This document shows, piece after piece, positions 1-11,850 of a stretch of DNA of 64,000 nucleotides. The stretch lies in contig NC_003075.7 in assembly GCF_000001735.4 (NCBI RefSeq), positions 3,473,001-3,537,000 on the forward strand. The letters run 5' to 3'. Made by a program: the position numbers and the translations under genes. The notes under the pieces were generated by a model. The model was not told the DNA's origin and did no database searches. It worked only from the letters and a program-made list of their open reading frames with translations. The stretch comes from Arabidopsis thaliana (lineage: Eukaryota; Streptophyta; Magnoliopsida; Brassicales; Brassicaceae). The first letter of the stretch is position 1. Each line of letters begins with the position of its first letter.

Positions 1-1944
1 CTATCAGCTACACACAAGTATAGGTGGAAGAAAACATGGTTTGAGGGAAAAGCTGAACATGGCGTCAAGGGTAGGATATTAACAAGTCATAATATATCTG
101 TGCTGCTAAAAAATTACAAAAATAATTTTGGTAATAAGAAAGAGTCTGGGAAGAAGAGAGCTAGGACTGTCCTGTTGAGACTGACTCAGGCGATGACAGT
201 GAAGTTAGTGAATCAGACGATGAAGAAGAAGAAGCATCTATAAATGAAGAGGAGTGATCAAGATGGAAGAAAAGGTCTATCCTTTTCAAGCTGCCTTATT
301 GGGAGGTATGATTATTCAAACTTTTACAATACTTTTATTACAAATAGATTTTTGCTAATCTTCATTAAATTGTATTTGCTTTAACTCTTTTGGTTAGGAT
401 CTACGAGTGAGACACAATCTAGACGTGATGCATGTGAGAGAGAAATGTGGCTACAAGCATTGTCTCCACATTGTTGCACTGTGGGAAATCGAAGGACGGC
501 ATAACAACTCGTAAAGACCTCCAACTTCTAGGTATTAGAAAGGATTTGCACCCTCAAGAAAAAGGTCAAAGGATCTACCTTCCAGCTGCTCCTTGGTCTT
601 TGTCAAAGTTAGAGAAGAAAGTGTTTTGTAAGAGACTTTATGACTTCTACTTGCATATCATTAGAGGACTGCAAAGTAATGGGGATGAGATCACATGATT
701 ACCATGTCTTGATGCAACAACTACTACCAGTTGCAGTTAGAGGTTTACTCCCAAAAGGTACAAGGATTGTAATCTTGCACTTATGTGCATTCTTCAATAA
801 GTTGTGTCAAAGAGTCATAAACTTGCAGCAGAATTGAAACTGAGATAGTTGAAACATTGATAATGTTTGAGAGATTCTTTCCTCCAAGCTTCTTTGATAT
901 CATGGTGCACTTGTGTGTCCATCTAGGAAGAGAAGCCCGATTAGGTAGACCTGTCCATTTCAGATGGATGTATCCATTTGAGAGGTAATCCGTCTACTTT
1001 AAGTGTTATGGCTTTTCTTATATAACAAATTCATATGCTATTCTGGTTTGCATTGATTCTTGTTGCAGGTACATGAAAGTATTGAAAGACTTTGTTAGGA
1101 ATACAGCAAGACCATAGGGTTGCATAGCTGAATCATATTTAGCAGAAGAATGCATGGAGTTTTGCAGTGCTTTTTTGAAAAAGACAACAAGTGTAGAAGA
1201 GAAAGCTGACAAAAACACAAAGTATGAAAATGCCTCAATCCTAGAGGGTCGTCCAATATCTGCAGCAACTTCAGTTAGTCTCAGTGAAATTGAGAAGAAG
1301 ATAGCTCATCTTGCTGTCATTCAGAATACGGCCTTATTTTATCCATATGTGAAGTAAGTTCAATACAAACTCATCTCCTGTTTATCCACTTAAATAAAGC
1401 TGAAGTTTGAACACTGACACTTTTTTAAATTCCATCATGCACCTATAATTTCTACAAGACTGTAATGTTAAATGCAGGCGTGATGATAGTGTTTTATGGA
1501 CAATGCGTACACAAAAAATTTCAGATTAGTTAAAGAAAAAGGCATTTCAGATTAGTTAAAGAAAAAGGCAAGTTCTTTTAATTAAACATTTGCATTTTTC
1601 TAATTATGATGTCATATAAAGAAACTAAATTGTTGTGTGCTGTATTTTGGATACCTCTAAACTCGGATGGGCATGAAGAAACATTTAAATGGTTGGCTTA
1701 TGGTCCTAGAAGCATCGCTAGGTCTTATACTGGGTACATAGTGAATGGACTAAGGTTCCACACAAATGTTGTTGATAAGCTAAGTCAGAATAGCGGAGTG
1801 TATTATGAGGCAACGACGATAAGTCGTTCTAGTGCCAAGGACACATCCCAAGTAGTTGATTGGGTATCATACTATGGGAGAGTTACTAAGATTATTCTCC
1901 TCGATTACAATGTGTTCTATGTCCCTATTTTCAAATGTCATTGG
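1..1944 (+). pseudogene. CACTA (En/Spm) transposase TNP2 fragment with DUF4218 and DUF4216, 5' part
   Basis: This is a degraded coding region of a CACTA-type DNA transposon. TNP2-type transposase acts on the element ends in the nucleus. Around 10-60 the + strand encodes a KYRWKKTWFEGK-like stretch of TNP2. Positions 490-660 give the IRKDLHPQ and YLPAAPWSLSK region. Positions 680-1360 give DUF4218, with SHDYHVLMQQLLPVAVRGLLPKG, then FERFFPPSFFDIMVHL, then MEFCSAFLKKTT. Positions 1606-1944 give DUF4216 (YYGRVTKIILLDY, VFYVPIFKCHW). Reading frames change several times and plausible introns lie near 1358 and 1600. The frame stops abruptly at 1944, where an hAT element is inserted, and resumes at 6423. 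The start lies outside the window. Family assignment is by motif recognition and is secure; the gene is not functional. Confidence 0.85.
1518..1569. repeat. 26-bp perfect tandem duplication
   Basis: Two back-to-back copies (1518-1543 and 1544-1569) of a 26-bp unit beginning ATTTCAGATTAG lie in the probable intron between the DUF4218 and DUF4216 parts of the CACTA gene. Confidence 0.9.
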
Positions 1945-2729
1945 TAGGCCTAGGCATTTCGGTTTTCGGTTCGGTTTAGGTCGGGTAATTCGGTAATACG
2001 GGTAGGGATGTTAAGGAACCGACTGGTTTTCGGATCTGATTCGGTTCGGGTTCGATCGGTTTTGGGTCGGTTTTCCATTTTGAAATAGAATCCGATGTAG
2101 AACTGAACTATATTTCGGGTCGGTTCAGATCGGTTTATGAACCCAAAAAACCCGGATATTTCCGGTTATTTGCAGTCTGTGAATTTCTTAGCTAAGTCTG
2201 AGACTGAGTTGAGCTTGTTCACCTCACATCCTCACCTATCTTAGTTTTTGACACTACTTCATTCTTCTTATGGTTAACTTTTATCTGCTTCTCATCAAAC
2301 ATTTAAGAATTAATAACAAGAACGTATAAAAGGCAAAAATCAAAACTAAGAAGAAACTGCATAGCATAAGAGTTTGAGAAATTAGAACAACCAAAATCAA
2401 AAATCAATAGATTCAAAACAGAGAGAATAAGAGTTTAGAGTAAACAAGAAAACAACTAGAAGCAATTCCAACATCGAGAAAACAGAATGCAAAGTACCAA
2501 AGAGGGAAAGAGCATAAGAGCTAAGAGTTTAAAGTAAAAAAGAAAATCAGTCCAGAATCATTTCACTTCCATACGAGCTTAATGAGTCTCCATCAAAAAG
2601 CCACCAAGCCCAAGTATTGAAGGATCTGTAGAAATAAAGAAGCATGTAAAAAAGAATGAGATAACAAATCAATATAAAACAAGAACATAACACATGGCCA
2701 AGTCACCAATCATAAGCTGAGAAAATAAG

Positions 2730-3514
2730 TGTGAGAGTTGAAACTCACACAATCGAAAGTGTATTTAGGGTTTCTTCAAAGAATAGATCTTTGCGAGACT
2801 CTCAAAGAACAACAGAATTATTTGAGTACCGTAGACGGTGTTCTTGATATTATTATTGAAAAGATGATGCTTTGATTGTACAAGTGTTTAGAAAAGTAAA
2901 AAATAAGTGTTTCAGCCTTCAAAGTTAGAGCGTTTTGATAGCCTGAAGTTGAGAGCGTTTCTTTCTGTCCCCCTTTTTTAGTTCCTTGAGGCGCTTTATA
3001 TAGGACCTTGGTAAACCGCCTCTCTCGATATTCTTGGAAAATTTCCCTTTATCTCTAAGTCGGCGATGGAGGACCTTTCTTAAATGGAGATTTTCTTTAT
3101 TCTTCGGGAGCTTCGGAAAAACTTCCAGATTTGATAATATCCTCGGAGGTTCTTTAATATCATTCCCGGAAACCCGGAAATGATATCTTGATCCTTCATC
3201 GGGTTTTGTACAAGTATTCTCCTCGGGTGGATTTAACAATCTTGGGCTCGGACCGAAGGCTGCGCCTTCCAAGCCGAGCCCAAGCGGTCCCGAGGTGTAC
3301 TCAAGCTTGGCTCGAGTGTGTTTTTGGAACAACACCCGAGCCGAGTATCGTTTATCCGAGGTGTTTCCCTAGGTCTCGAGGTGTTATCGCACCCGGCTTG
3401 GGATGTGTTTCCTGGAGTAACACCTAAGTCAGAATAACGACGAACTTAGCTTCCGAAGTGCTGATGGTATCTGTCTGACTGGTTCGGTTACTTGGGTGAA
3501 ATCCAACCCCAACA
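2730..3514 (-). mobile_element. Solo LTR of an LTR retrotransposon, nested in the hAT element
   Basis: A 785-bp LTR whose minus-strand ends read TGTTGGGG and CTCTCACA, so it keeps the TGT...ACA termini. Perfect 5-bp target duplications ATAAG flank it at 2725-2729 and 3515-3519. No internal retrotransposon sequence is present, so it is a solo LTR left by recombination between two LTRs. A TATA-like box on the minus strand gives the orientation. A 136-codon open frame on the minus strand (2925-3335) lies wholly inside the LTR and matches nothing I recognise, so I treat it as incidental. The superfamily cannot be decided from the LTR alone. Confidence 0.9.
2995..3002 (-). promoter_or_regulatory. 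TATA-like box in the solo LTR
   Basis: TATATAAA on the minus strand, in the interior of the LTR and in the same orientation as its termini. This is the expected place for an LTR promoter. The position is inferred and expression is not shown. Confidence 0.5.
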
Positions 3515-3675
3515 ATAAGTTATACTAACCTTAACTTGGGTCACAATTATGAGTTAGGAGTCCCCTGAGTTGAGTTTACGCTCAAACTCTATAGAAATTT
3601 GAAAGAAGAGAAGCTAACCAATGAAACTCAATAACTCAATACCATATGTGACATTAGCAGAGAGTTTAAAGAAAA

Positions 3676-5670
3676 AAGATTACCTCTTTGAAGTTTGTCT
3701 TGGATTTCGATATCAGAAAGAAGCTCATGAGTGGTGACTATTCCTTTTTCATTCATGTGAATTTAAGACTTCATCCATTGTTTGGTACAAATAAACACTT
3801 CAAGCGTGTAATGGGTAAAGCAGCTCCTAAAAGGATCCAAGATGCGATTACTATTGCTAAATGCAGACTCGGATGCAACCGAAGAGACTTGCATTGCAAG
3901 TAAATCTCTGGCTATTGCCGATAAGACGGGATACTTAGAGCTGTTGGTCCTCCACCATCCCAAGACATCAAATGGTATTCCAAGCGGATTGCTCTTTACA
4001 ACTTTCACTTTCTCTTTCAAACATAACTCCAGCTCAGAACTTGTATTCCACCATCTCTTTGTATAGAAAATCCCTTCTTTCATATCCAGAATCATTCTCT
4101 AAATCCATTTTGTCAAACAAGTCAGGTTCTTCTGATTTTTTTTCCTCCATGAGATGATGTCTAAGCCGTTTGAGATGATGACACATTGAGTCTCTCTTTG
4201 GTTTGAGCATTGTTGTACTCTTCAAACAACTCCTCCAAAACAGCATTGACTAATTTAAGAAGCTCTTTAGTGGCATCGATTTCCTTCCCATAAAGCGCCT
4301 CAAAACAAAGAGAAGCAAACTTCATTTTATTTCTTGGATCAAAGACACTAGCTATGATCAGCATTTTATTAATCTTCTTCAAACCACCCCAATACTTGTC
4401 ATACTTGTCTCTCATTGCCTTGGCCTTTTTCCTCAGCTTTTCATCAGGTTTCTTGCTTAATGCGATCAAATTCCTTTCAATAGTAACTATCTCGTTATCG
4501 CACTTGTAAGAACTCACAGTCGAAGATGCTGAGGCAACTAAAGTTGAATTGTATAAGACAACCACGAACTTCACCAACCTAGCTAATTCATCCCAATCGT
4601 CTGAACTAGGCGGCCCTTTCCTTTTGTTCCCATGCACTTTCTCTGCAAAATAATCGTTATACAGCTTATCTTAAGCTTCCATTTTGTCAAATGCTGTTCT
4701 GAACGTGAGAGCTCTTGTTAACATAAAGTAAGTTGAATTCCATCTTGTTTTGCAGTCGAAAGATAAATTACCCCTAGTCATCTTTCATGACTCAACTTTC
4801 TGTTCAAATGCTTCCACTCTTTTAGAAGAACCCCTCACATGTTGAACACCATTGTGAACTGCAGCCACACTTGCATCTAATTCATGTAAACCATCCCTCA
4901 CGACTAAGTTCAATATGCGTACACAACAACGGACATGCATATAATCACCATTTAAGACCAATGCATCATCTCATCTTAGCTTGAAAGAATCCACAAAACT
5001 CTCAAAAGCATTAGTGTTTGCAGTAGCATTGTCAACAGTAATCGTGAATAGCTTCCTTATTCCCCATTCAGCCAGACACTTGAGAAGAACATTGCAAATA
5101 GTTTTTCCTTTGTGATGAGAGACGTGCTTAAAACCAATTATCAGCTTCCTGAGGCGCCAATTTCCATCGATTAAATTTGTTGTGATAACCATGTAACTAG
5201 CTCCTGTTGTGGGAGCAACCCCTATATCGGTTGTAAGAGAAACTCGTTGGTTATAAGAAGTAAGCACCTTCATCATAGCGGCTTTCCTTTGCACATACAT
5301 CTCCACAATCTCTCTACTGGCTGTCCTCCGAGACTGAGGTTTGTAAAGATTAACCCGAGTGCAAAAATGCCTCCAAGCCAAGCTTTCAATCCACACAAGT
5401 GGCAATTCACCCAAGACAAGCATTTCATTAGTAGCTTGATCGAAAACAGCTTCTGAAACTTTAGCTAATATCAGATTCCCAATACCATTTGATGTTGCAC
5501 AACACATAACTCTAGCACAGTAATGACATGTACACTTATTCTTATCCTTTGCAGTACTTGTAAAATGATCCCATACCCACGACCTAGAAGAACTACTAGT
5601 ACCTCTCTTCTTTGCCTTAGATTTTCCTGAAGTAGCACCATCTCCTTTTCTTTTGCTGCCAGATTCATGA
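3676..5670 (-). pseudogene. hAT transposase with BED zinc finger and hAT C-terminal dimerisation domain, broken
   Basis: The minus strand encodes the domains in family order. First comes a basic region followed by a BED-type finger (WVWDHFT, then CTCHYC near 5510-5600). Then a transposase core (SLTTDIGVAP, YMVITTNLIDGNWRL, TITVDNATANT, 4970-5290). Next is a DUF4413-like helical segment (KYWGGLKKINKMLIIASVFDPR, about 4300-4400). Last is the dimerisation domain (DVLGWWR, YPVLSAIARDLLAMQ, SSVASESAFS, about 3770-3990). A stop interrupts the core at about 4972, several frameshifts separate the blocks, and the last block ends in a stop right after KQWMKS (about 3763). The gene would have cut and pasted the hAT element but is dead here. 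An AT-rich leader and 5' flank occupy 5670-6240. Confidence 0.9.
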
Positions 5671-6422
5671 GTAGGAGTATAAATACAGAGTATAATTAAA
5701 CACCTACGACTACATACTTTATCAAAACAGATCCACTAACTCAAAAACAAAACAATCACACAAACCTAATAACCATACCTACGACTACATAATTTATCGT
5801 TTCACATTTCCACACTCACACAAAGTCACAAATCTAAGAATCTAAGATGCATAAGAAACTAAAATACAGAGTAAAATTAAACACATAATTATAAAACTTG
5901 AACAAGAGAGGACGAGAAAGGAGAAACACCTACTGACGATTGATTTGTAAAGGAAGCTGATAGAGGAGGTTTAGCTCTTTGTCGTGAATCATTTACTTGA
6001 TTTAGGGTTTCCAGTTTTCCAATTTGGGGTTTATATACGCTTTAAGATGAGAAGAGGATGAATCGATGATTAGAGAAGTGGATGTAAAAAAAATAAAAGA
6101 GGAACGAGAGATTATAGGAAACCAGAGATGTGGTTTCGATATTTTTGGGTTTTGAATATATGTTTTACAGGATCATAACTGCATATAACCTTACATAAAC
6201 CTTAATACCTTATATATGTATGTGTATATTTAATATGGCCGGTTAATAGATCGGGTTTCGGTTTATACCCAAATCGAAAACGAAACCGAAACCGATGCGA
6301 TGTAATTTCATTACCCATTTGGTTTATAGTCTCTAACCGAAACCTGAACCAAACCCCCTTTTTCGGATCGGGTCGAGTCGGGTTTTCAGGTTTTGGAGAA
6401 TATGTCGAGGCCTAGTCATTGG

Positions 6423-8494
6423 GCAGTTAGAGGTAATGGGGTGAAGATAGAAGATGGCTTTACACTAGTTAATTTGAATCAAAATCAAAATTCTTTTGCT
6501 CAAGCGAAGCAAGTAGGGAACGTCCCAAAAATCCTTCAAAGAAGAGAAAGAAGAATAGTCAGAAAGATGTGGAGCCTGAGTTTTTGGGTACTATAGATAT
6601 ATTTGTGGACCTGATGGATACAGAGAATCAAGAAAAGTCAAATGATGTAGATCATGGAGGGGATTTTGAAGTACCTATTAAGAATGCCAATCTACCAACC
6701 GAAAAAGAGACTGTAGAAGAAGAAGATAATGATGAAGTTTATGAAACAGAAGGGGATATCCATTCTGTGAAGGCTGCAAGTCCAATGCATCAACAGCCAA
6801 AGAGACGCTGAGGACCAACAAAGATGAAAGACATCGCCAAAGATCCTAATACAAGAATAAAAGTTGACTTCACTAAACTTGGAGAACCCTGTGGACTAGG
6901 TTCAGTTAAGTTATCATCTTACATAGGTTCTTTGGCTAGGGAACATGTTCCTATTATAATTGAAGATTGGAGGAAGATTGGCGAAGAGCGCAAGACTGTT
7001 CTATGGAAATCTGTTCAGGTGATTTTGTCATATATTGTTTCAATATTTGTTGCTGTTTTAGTAATGTCTTAAAACTATTTTCTTTACATCTAATGTTGCC
7101 GGTAAGATTTGAGCTTGATGGAGAGTATGCGAAGGCTGCTGTTATAAAAAGTATGGGATGCTTGTGGAGATTATATAAATCAAGATTGGTACAGAAGGTG
7201 ATTAAGTGTAAGAACAACGCGGATAAGATATTTTTGCAACCATAAAACATTTCCATTGGAGAATGGAGGAAATTTTGTGAAGCTTAAAACAAGTCCCGAA
7301 TTTCTGGTAATAATTTTCTCTTTATAATTTTACTAAGCTTCAGTTTACATACTAGTGTAGGTTGTGAGTGATCAATACAAGGAGAGAAGATCCACTTAGA
7401 TCCCTCACTTTTGCAGACGTAAAGGAATGTTTAGATTAGCAGAAGAATTGGTAAGTTTAAGTTAAGTTTCTGTTGAATTCAATTAATCACTTTGATAAGT
7501 TAAGTTTGATATGGCGTGATTTTTGTTTTTTTCCTTAGAAAAAAGAAAGATCTGAACCATCTTAAGTTACAAGACTGAAAGTTTGAGTCAAGTCACGAAC
7601 CAAAAAAGATGGTACAACAGTCAATACAAAGACAGCTGAAACAATTGTGAGTAAATAAGTTCATATGGATGGTTTTCTTTGTTCTTATATGTTGGTAAGA
7701 TTCATGAGTAGTTTTTTCATGTTTACAGAAGAAGGCTAATGAGCTTGCTGAATCTGGAGATACTTCATCAACATCAACCAATCCAAAAGACGATCTCCTT
7801 GCACATGTCTTAGGACCTGATAAGCCTGGGCGTCTAAGGGCTAAGGGTTGAGGGATGAGCATGAGTAAACTTGCTTGTTTCCAAGTCAAGAACAAGCATA
7901 TGGCTGATATGCAAAAAAACCAATACCAGTTGTAGAAACAAGTTGAGGACTTGCAAGAAGCACTTGCTAAATTGAATAACCAGGTAATAATTGCTAATTC
8001 ATGTGTCAAGTTAGTATTAAACATTTAAGTTTGCATAATTTTGTTTGTGGTGTTGGGTTTGGTTTCACAGAGAACAACTGAACCAGAAATTGGTGAAAAC
8101 TCTTCTCTAGTAGTAAGTATTTGCTCAATGACCTTCTAGTAGCTTAGTATTGATGGATATAATGTTGTTTGATTTTGTATTAATTTCGTAGAGTGTGAAA
8201 GATAGATCAAAACCTAAATGTGTGCTGCATGATTGGTCTGGTACTGATGACATTGTTGCTGAGGGAATTGTCATGTCTTCTGATCGTGGTGACTTCGTGG
8301 ACAACACTCCTTTAGGACCAGGAGCTTATAAGGTATTGGTTGAAACTGCCATCAAACCAGAGGCTTGGCTTTGGAGACCTGCAAAGAAGATATTTACTAT
8401 CGGCGAAGCAGTAGGAACAGTGATTGCATGGTCTCAGAATTATTTTGTTGTCATAGATGATGAACCTTTTGAGATGATATTGGGCCTACAGTAA
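6423..8494 (+). pseudogene. CACTA element: end of DUF4216, then transposase_24 and TNP1 (En/Spm) domains
   Basis: This is the downstream half of the CACTA element split by the hAT insertion. The first codons (VKIEDGFTLVNLNQ) finish the DUF4216 domain. An acidic linker follows (6570-6800). At 6824-7250 is a transposase_24 (Ptta/En/Spm) segment (RIKVDFTKLGEPCGLGS, then HVPIIIEDWRKI). At 8195-8490 is a TNP1/En/Spm domain (CVLHDWSGTDDIVAEG, LGPGAYKVLVE, WLWRPAKKI, AVGTVIAW). Several spacers of about 100 bp with intron-like ends separate these blocks. Stops and frame changes are present. TNP1/TNPA-type proteins bind subterminal repeats of the element. The right terminus of the CACTA element is missing: an Athila-type LTR begins at 8546. 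Confidence 0.85.
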
Positions 8495-8545
8495 GAGATT
8501 CTTGTTTTTATCTTCTTAAGCTATAAAATTCAACATATATAGTAA

Positions 8546-10129
8546 TGATAAGTAGATTTTTACGCCTACTTATATGCTGAAGTGTTGTGTGTTCAGTTCA
8601 ATTTCCCTTAAACACTAACATGTCAATGCAGCTATAGGGGGTGTTAATCTAGTCCACTATTATTGCTAGCAATCAAGATGTGTACAGAAGCAACTAAGTC
8701 AAGCCAGATTATAATAATGGTGGGTTTCTAGTAACAATCCTAAATCAAGATTTGAATAACAAAAATGAGAACTTAAGAGCCCAACTCGATCATTGGGTCG
8801 AGTAGAACCAACAAGTGACAAATTAAAGAACTAAAATGCAATAAAAGGTGCAACAAATAACAGGTAAATAAAAGTGCAATCAAAGGGTGAATACAAATAA
8901 ATCTAAGAAGAATAGAAGTCGTAATGATGGATTCATTGATAAGGGCAACTCTAGGGTTCATCAGAGACCCCCATAATTCTACCACTTCCTAATCTCAACT
9001 CTCGTTGATGAAACATAGCAGAGTAGGGTTTAAGAAACAATATACCAAAGCCAATAAGCAGACAAGCCAATCTCTTGGTCGAGTCTACAAATCTCTGGAA
9101 TTCGTAGATCAGACATCCATTTGAACGTCTTTTGGACGCTAGAAGTCTATGATCAGATCTCCACATTAGCCGGCAAAAACCGCATAGGGGCCAAGCGAAT
9201 CCAGAAGGGTACTAACCTAAACACTAACCACCTAACTAACCTAGAGATTACCCTAATCTAAACCATCCTCAAGAACCCTAATCACTACTCAAGCAACATT
9301 CTCAAGAACACAAACCCAGAAATTACTGAAATCAAATCAAAATGTAGATCTAAACAAGCTAAACAACTTTACTAAAACAACTAAATGCAAAAACAAAACA
9401 GATTAAGATTAATTAAGGTTTTAAGATTCATAAACACAAAGAAAAACTGAAAGATAAAGCATAGATCCTTTGGACAAACCCCAAAGTGATCTATTTATAG
9501 TAAAATGTTGAAACCCTAGATTCACTAAAAGACAAGAGACTTGAGACGGTTTGGGCAAATACTCGATCATGGGGATTGAGTAAAGAGGGTGCTGCAAAGT
9601 CTTCGCATTGGTGTATATGCTCCGAGTGATCAATTGGTCGAGTAGATGCTTCATCCTCTCATATCTGTATGCTTAGATGTCTGGTTGAGTGGGGAATGTG
9701 GAAGATCCGAAGACGCTTTGATAGCTCAACAAGTCTTGTAGAGATGGTCACCCTTGGTCGAGTAAATGGGTCGAGTAGGAGGGGCGAGTAGATCAATCTT
9801 CTGCTTCATCTGAGGTTGCCTTGATCGAGTAAGAGGGTCGAGTAAACTGCAGCCTCCTCTGTAGCATCCTAGATCGAGTAAAGAGGTCGAGTGAATTGAT
9901 GCCTCTTCTATAGCTGCCTGTATTGAGTGAATGGATCGAGTAGAGTCCTTTTTAGCTCCTTCTGCACCCGAAAACACACCAAAATATGCAATGCGAATTC
10001 AAGATGATCCTAGATGCCTAAATATGCAAAATAAGCTAAAATGGTGCAAAATGACATGATACAATGAGCACATGCAAAGCTAAATGATGATAAACATATA
10101 CCTAAAATGAGTAAAATACAGTGTTATCA
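8546..10129 (-). mobile_element. Athila-type LTR (subfamily with TGATAAGTAG ends)
   Basis: A 1584-bp LTR in minus orientation. On the minus strand it runs from TGATAACACTG to a TACTTATCA end. Related copies occur at 26315-26664 (-) and 34998-36421 (+), and the last is followed directly by an Athila-type primer-binding site, which identifies the family. The first 500 bases carry a block ending CAGCTATAGGGGG that all three copies share. The region 9620-9960 is rich in TCGAGT and GGTCGAGT words. The 5-base flanks differ (AGTAA on the left, ACGGT on the right) and belong to different elements (CACTA and gypsy pol). This is therefore not a clean insertion: one side was lost or rearranged. Confidence 0.85.
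9492..9499 (-). promoter_or_regulatory. TATA box of the Athila-type LTR
   Basis: TATAAATA on the minus strand. The (+) copy of this LTR has the same box at 35397-35404, in matching context, which supports it as the LTR promoter. Confidence 0.6.
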
Positions 10130-10136
10130 ACGGTTA

Positions 10137-11525
10137 CCTTAAGATAAACCATGTCACCTTCTTGGAATTCCACTTCACGCCTCTTTCGGTCAGCATACTT
10201 TTTCTGTCGATCTTGAGCTTTCTTCATATTGTCTCGGATAAACTGAATTTTCTCTGTAGTGTCTTCGATCAATCGATTAATAAAACTTGTCCTTTCTCGT
10301 ATTTCTGTCCAACAAAGAGGAGTTTGACATGGCCTTCAATACATTGCTTCAAATGGCGACATACTGATGCTTGAGTGATAGCTGTTATTGTAAGAAAACT
10401 CAACCAAAGGCATGTAGTCTTCCCAATCACCAGCCCACTCTAGTGCACATAGCCGAATCATATCTTCTATGGTTCGGATGGTCCTTTCAGTTTGCCCGTC
10501 AGTTTCCGGATGAAATGTTGTGCTCATGTGAACATTAGTTCCTAAAGCACGTTGGAGGTCTTGCCAAAATATGGATGAGAACTTAGGATCTCGATCGGAT
10601 ACTATATTAACAGGTACCCCATGGAGTCTTAAGATTTCATCGATATACTTCTCTACCAGGATAGATGACTTATCTGTGCTTTTCATTGATACCAAATGAG
10701 CCATCTTGGTCAAGCGATCCACTACTACCCATATAGCATCATTGCTACGTCCTGGTCTTGTTGGCAATCCAGTGATAAAATCCATCGAGATTGACTCCCA
10801 TTTCCATGCAGGAATTGGTAGATTATGCAATAAACTTGCCGGCACTTGATGTTCCACTTTAACTCTTTGGCATGAATCACATTGGCTTACCCATTTCGCC
10901 ACTGATCTCTTCATCCCAGGCCAATGGTAATACTTCCTTATATCCTTCAAAATTTCTTGTCGTAAACCTTTACAATCAGGTATTGTAATTCTCCCATTGA
11001 GTAATAAGGTGCCGTCATCAAGTAGATGGTAGCCACTAGCATTTGCTCCATCTAATTTTTTTAATTCCTTTAAGATTTTCTGTAACTTTTCATCTTGCAC
11101 TTGTTCTTCTCGGATTCGGTGAAATAGGTTTTCTTGAGTCACAGCTTGTAAACCCAAGGGCTCACTAGATTCACCCTCTAGAGCTAACAAAGTCACTTTC
11201 TTTAACCCATCATTTAACGACTCTAGATCCTTTTCAACATCCACTTCTACTCTTCGGCGACTTAAGGCGTCTGCTACCACATTAGCCTTTCTCGGGTGAT
11301 ATTGAATCTTCAAATCATAGTCGGCGATTAACTCCATCCATCTCCGTTGTCGTAGATTCAGATCTGGCTGCGTGAATAAGTATTTAATTACTTTGGTGGT
11401 CTGTAAATACTCGTACCGTTTCCCCATATAGGTATGATTTCCATACCTTCAATGCAAATATTATAGCTGCCATTTCTAAATCGTGAGTCTTAACTCTACC
11501 CTTTTTCTCATTCTTTCTCTCTTTT
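10137..11525 (-). pseudogene. Ty3/gypsy pol fragment: RNase H end and integrase
   Basis: The minus strand holds the longest clean frame of this fragment (10336-11427, 363 codons). It starts in RNase H ([16 protein letters not shown], then ADALSRR). The integrase zinc-binding region follows (YHWPGM, then CDSCQRVK). Then comes the catalytic core with all three acidic residues visible: D in [10 protein letters not shown] in IVSDRDPKF and E in [10 protein letters not shown]. Upstream, at 11430-11525, a frameshifted stretch continues RNase H ([14 protein letters not shown]). Downstream the frame continues to the GDMVYLKVT region, where the neighbouring LTR cuts it at 10129. No gag or LTRs belong to this piece. 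It resembles chromovirus-like gypsy pol and differs from the Tat pol at 31-35 kb. Non-functional fragment. Confidence 0.88.
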
Positions 11526-11555
11526 GGTTCAAGTTATAAAAGGGTTCAAGTTATA

Positions 11556-11850
11556 AAATCTCGAATTACAGGTTGCAGAAGGAAAAGCGGCGCAGCCAGA
11601 GTAAAACAGAAAATAAAACTGAAGCAAAAACTCAATGTCGACCGGATGTCTTAGGACAGAACCCTAAGACATCTATTTATACAAAACGAAATAAAATGAT
11701 CGTAGACGGGCCAATAACCTAATCGCCCGACCCATAGAGTGATAATGGGCCGAGATGGGCTTCGTGATCCGATGGAGCTCCAAGCCGCTTCCAAACACTT
11801 CTTCTTCTCCTCTTTTCTTCATTGTGCTCAGCTTTACCCTTTACCCTTTC
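11556..11850 (-). mobile_element. Athila LTR segment (promoter-containing part only)
   Basis: This is near-identical to the middle of the 23314-25042 LTR (about 24292-24545), starting at the sequence TCTCGAATTACAGG. It retains a TATA box (TATAAATA, minus strand, 11674-11681) that the other copy has lost. The left edge abuts gypsy pol. On the right the similarity stops at about 11850, inside the word GCTCAGCTT. Neither LTR terminus is present. Confidence 0.75.

Larger units (their letters stand above)
1945..6414 (-). mobile_element. hAT DNA transposon, inserted in the CACTA element
   Basis: The element is 4470 bp including a nested solo LTR. It is bounded by perfect 8-bp target duplications GTCATTGG (1937-1944 and 6415-6422), the length typical of hAT elements. 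The ends are imperfect inverted repeats: the left reads TAGGCCTAGGCAT and the right, inverted, reads TAGGCCTCGACAT. Both subterminal regions (about 1960-2160 and 6240-6385) are dense in CGGTTCGG, CCGAACC and related words, probably transposase binding sites. The transposase pseudogene is on the minus strand. Removing the element together with one target duplication puts the DUF4216 reading frame of the host CACTA gene back in register. This shows that the CACTA copy was present first. Confidence 0.93.

Noticed and set aside
2925-3335. 136-codon minus-strand ORF
   Set aside because: Lies entirely inside a 785-bp solo LTR with target duplications and has no recognisable domain.
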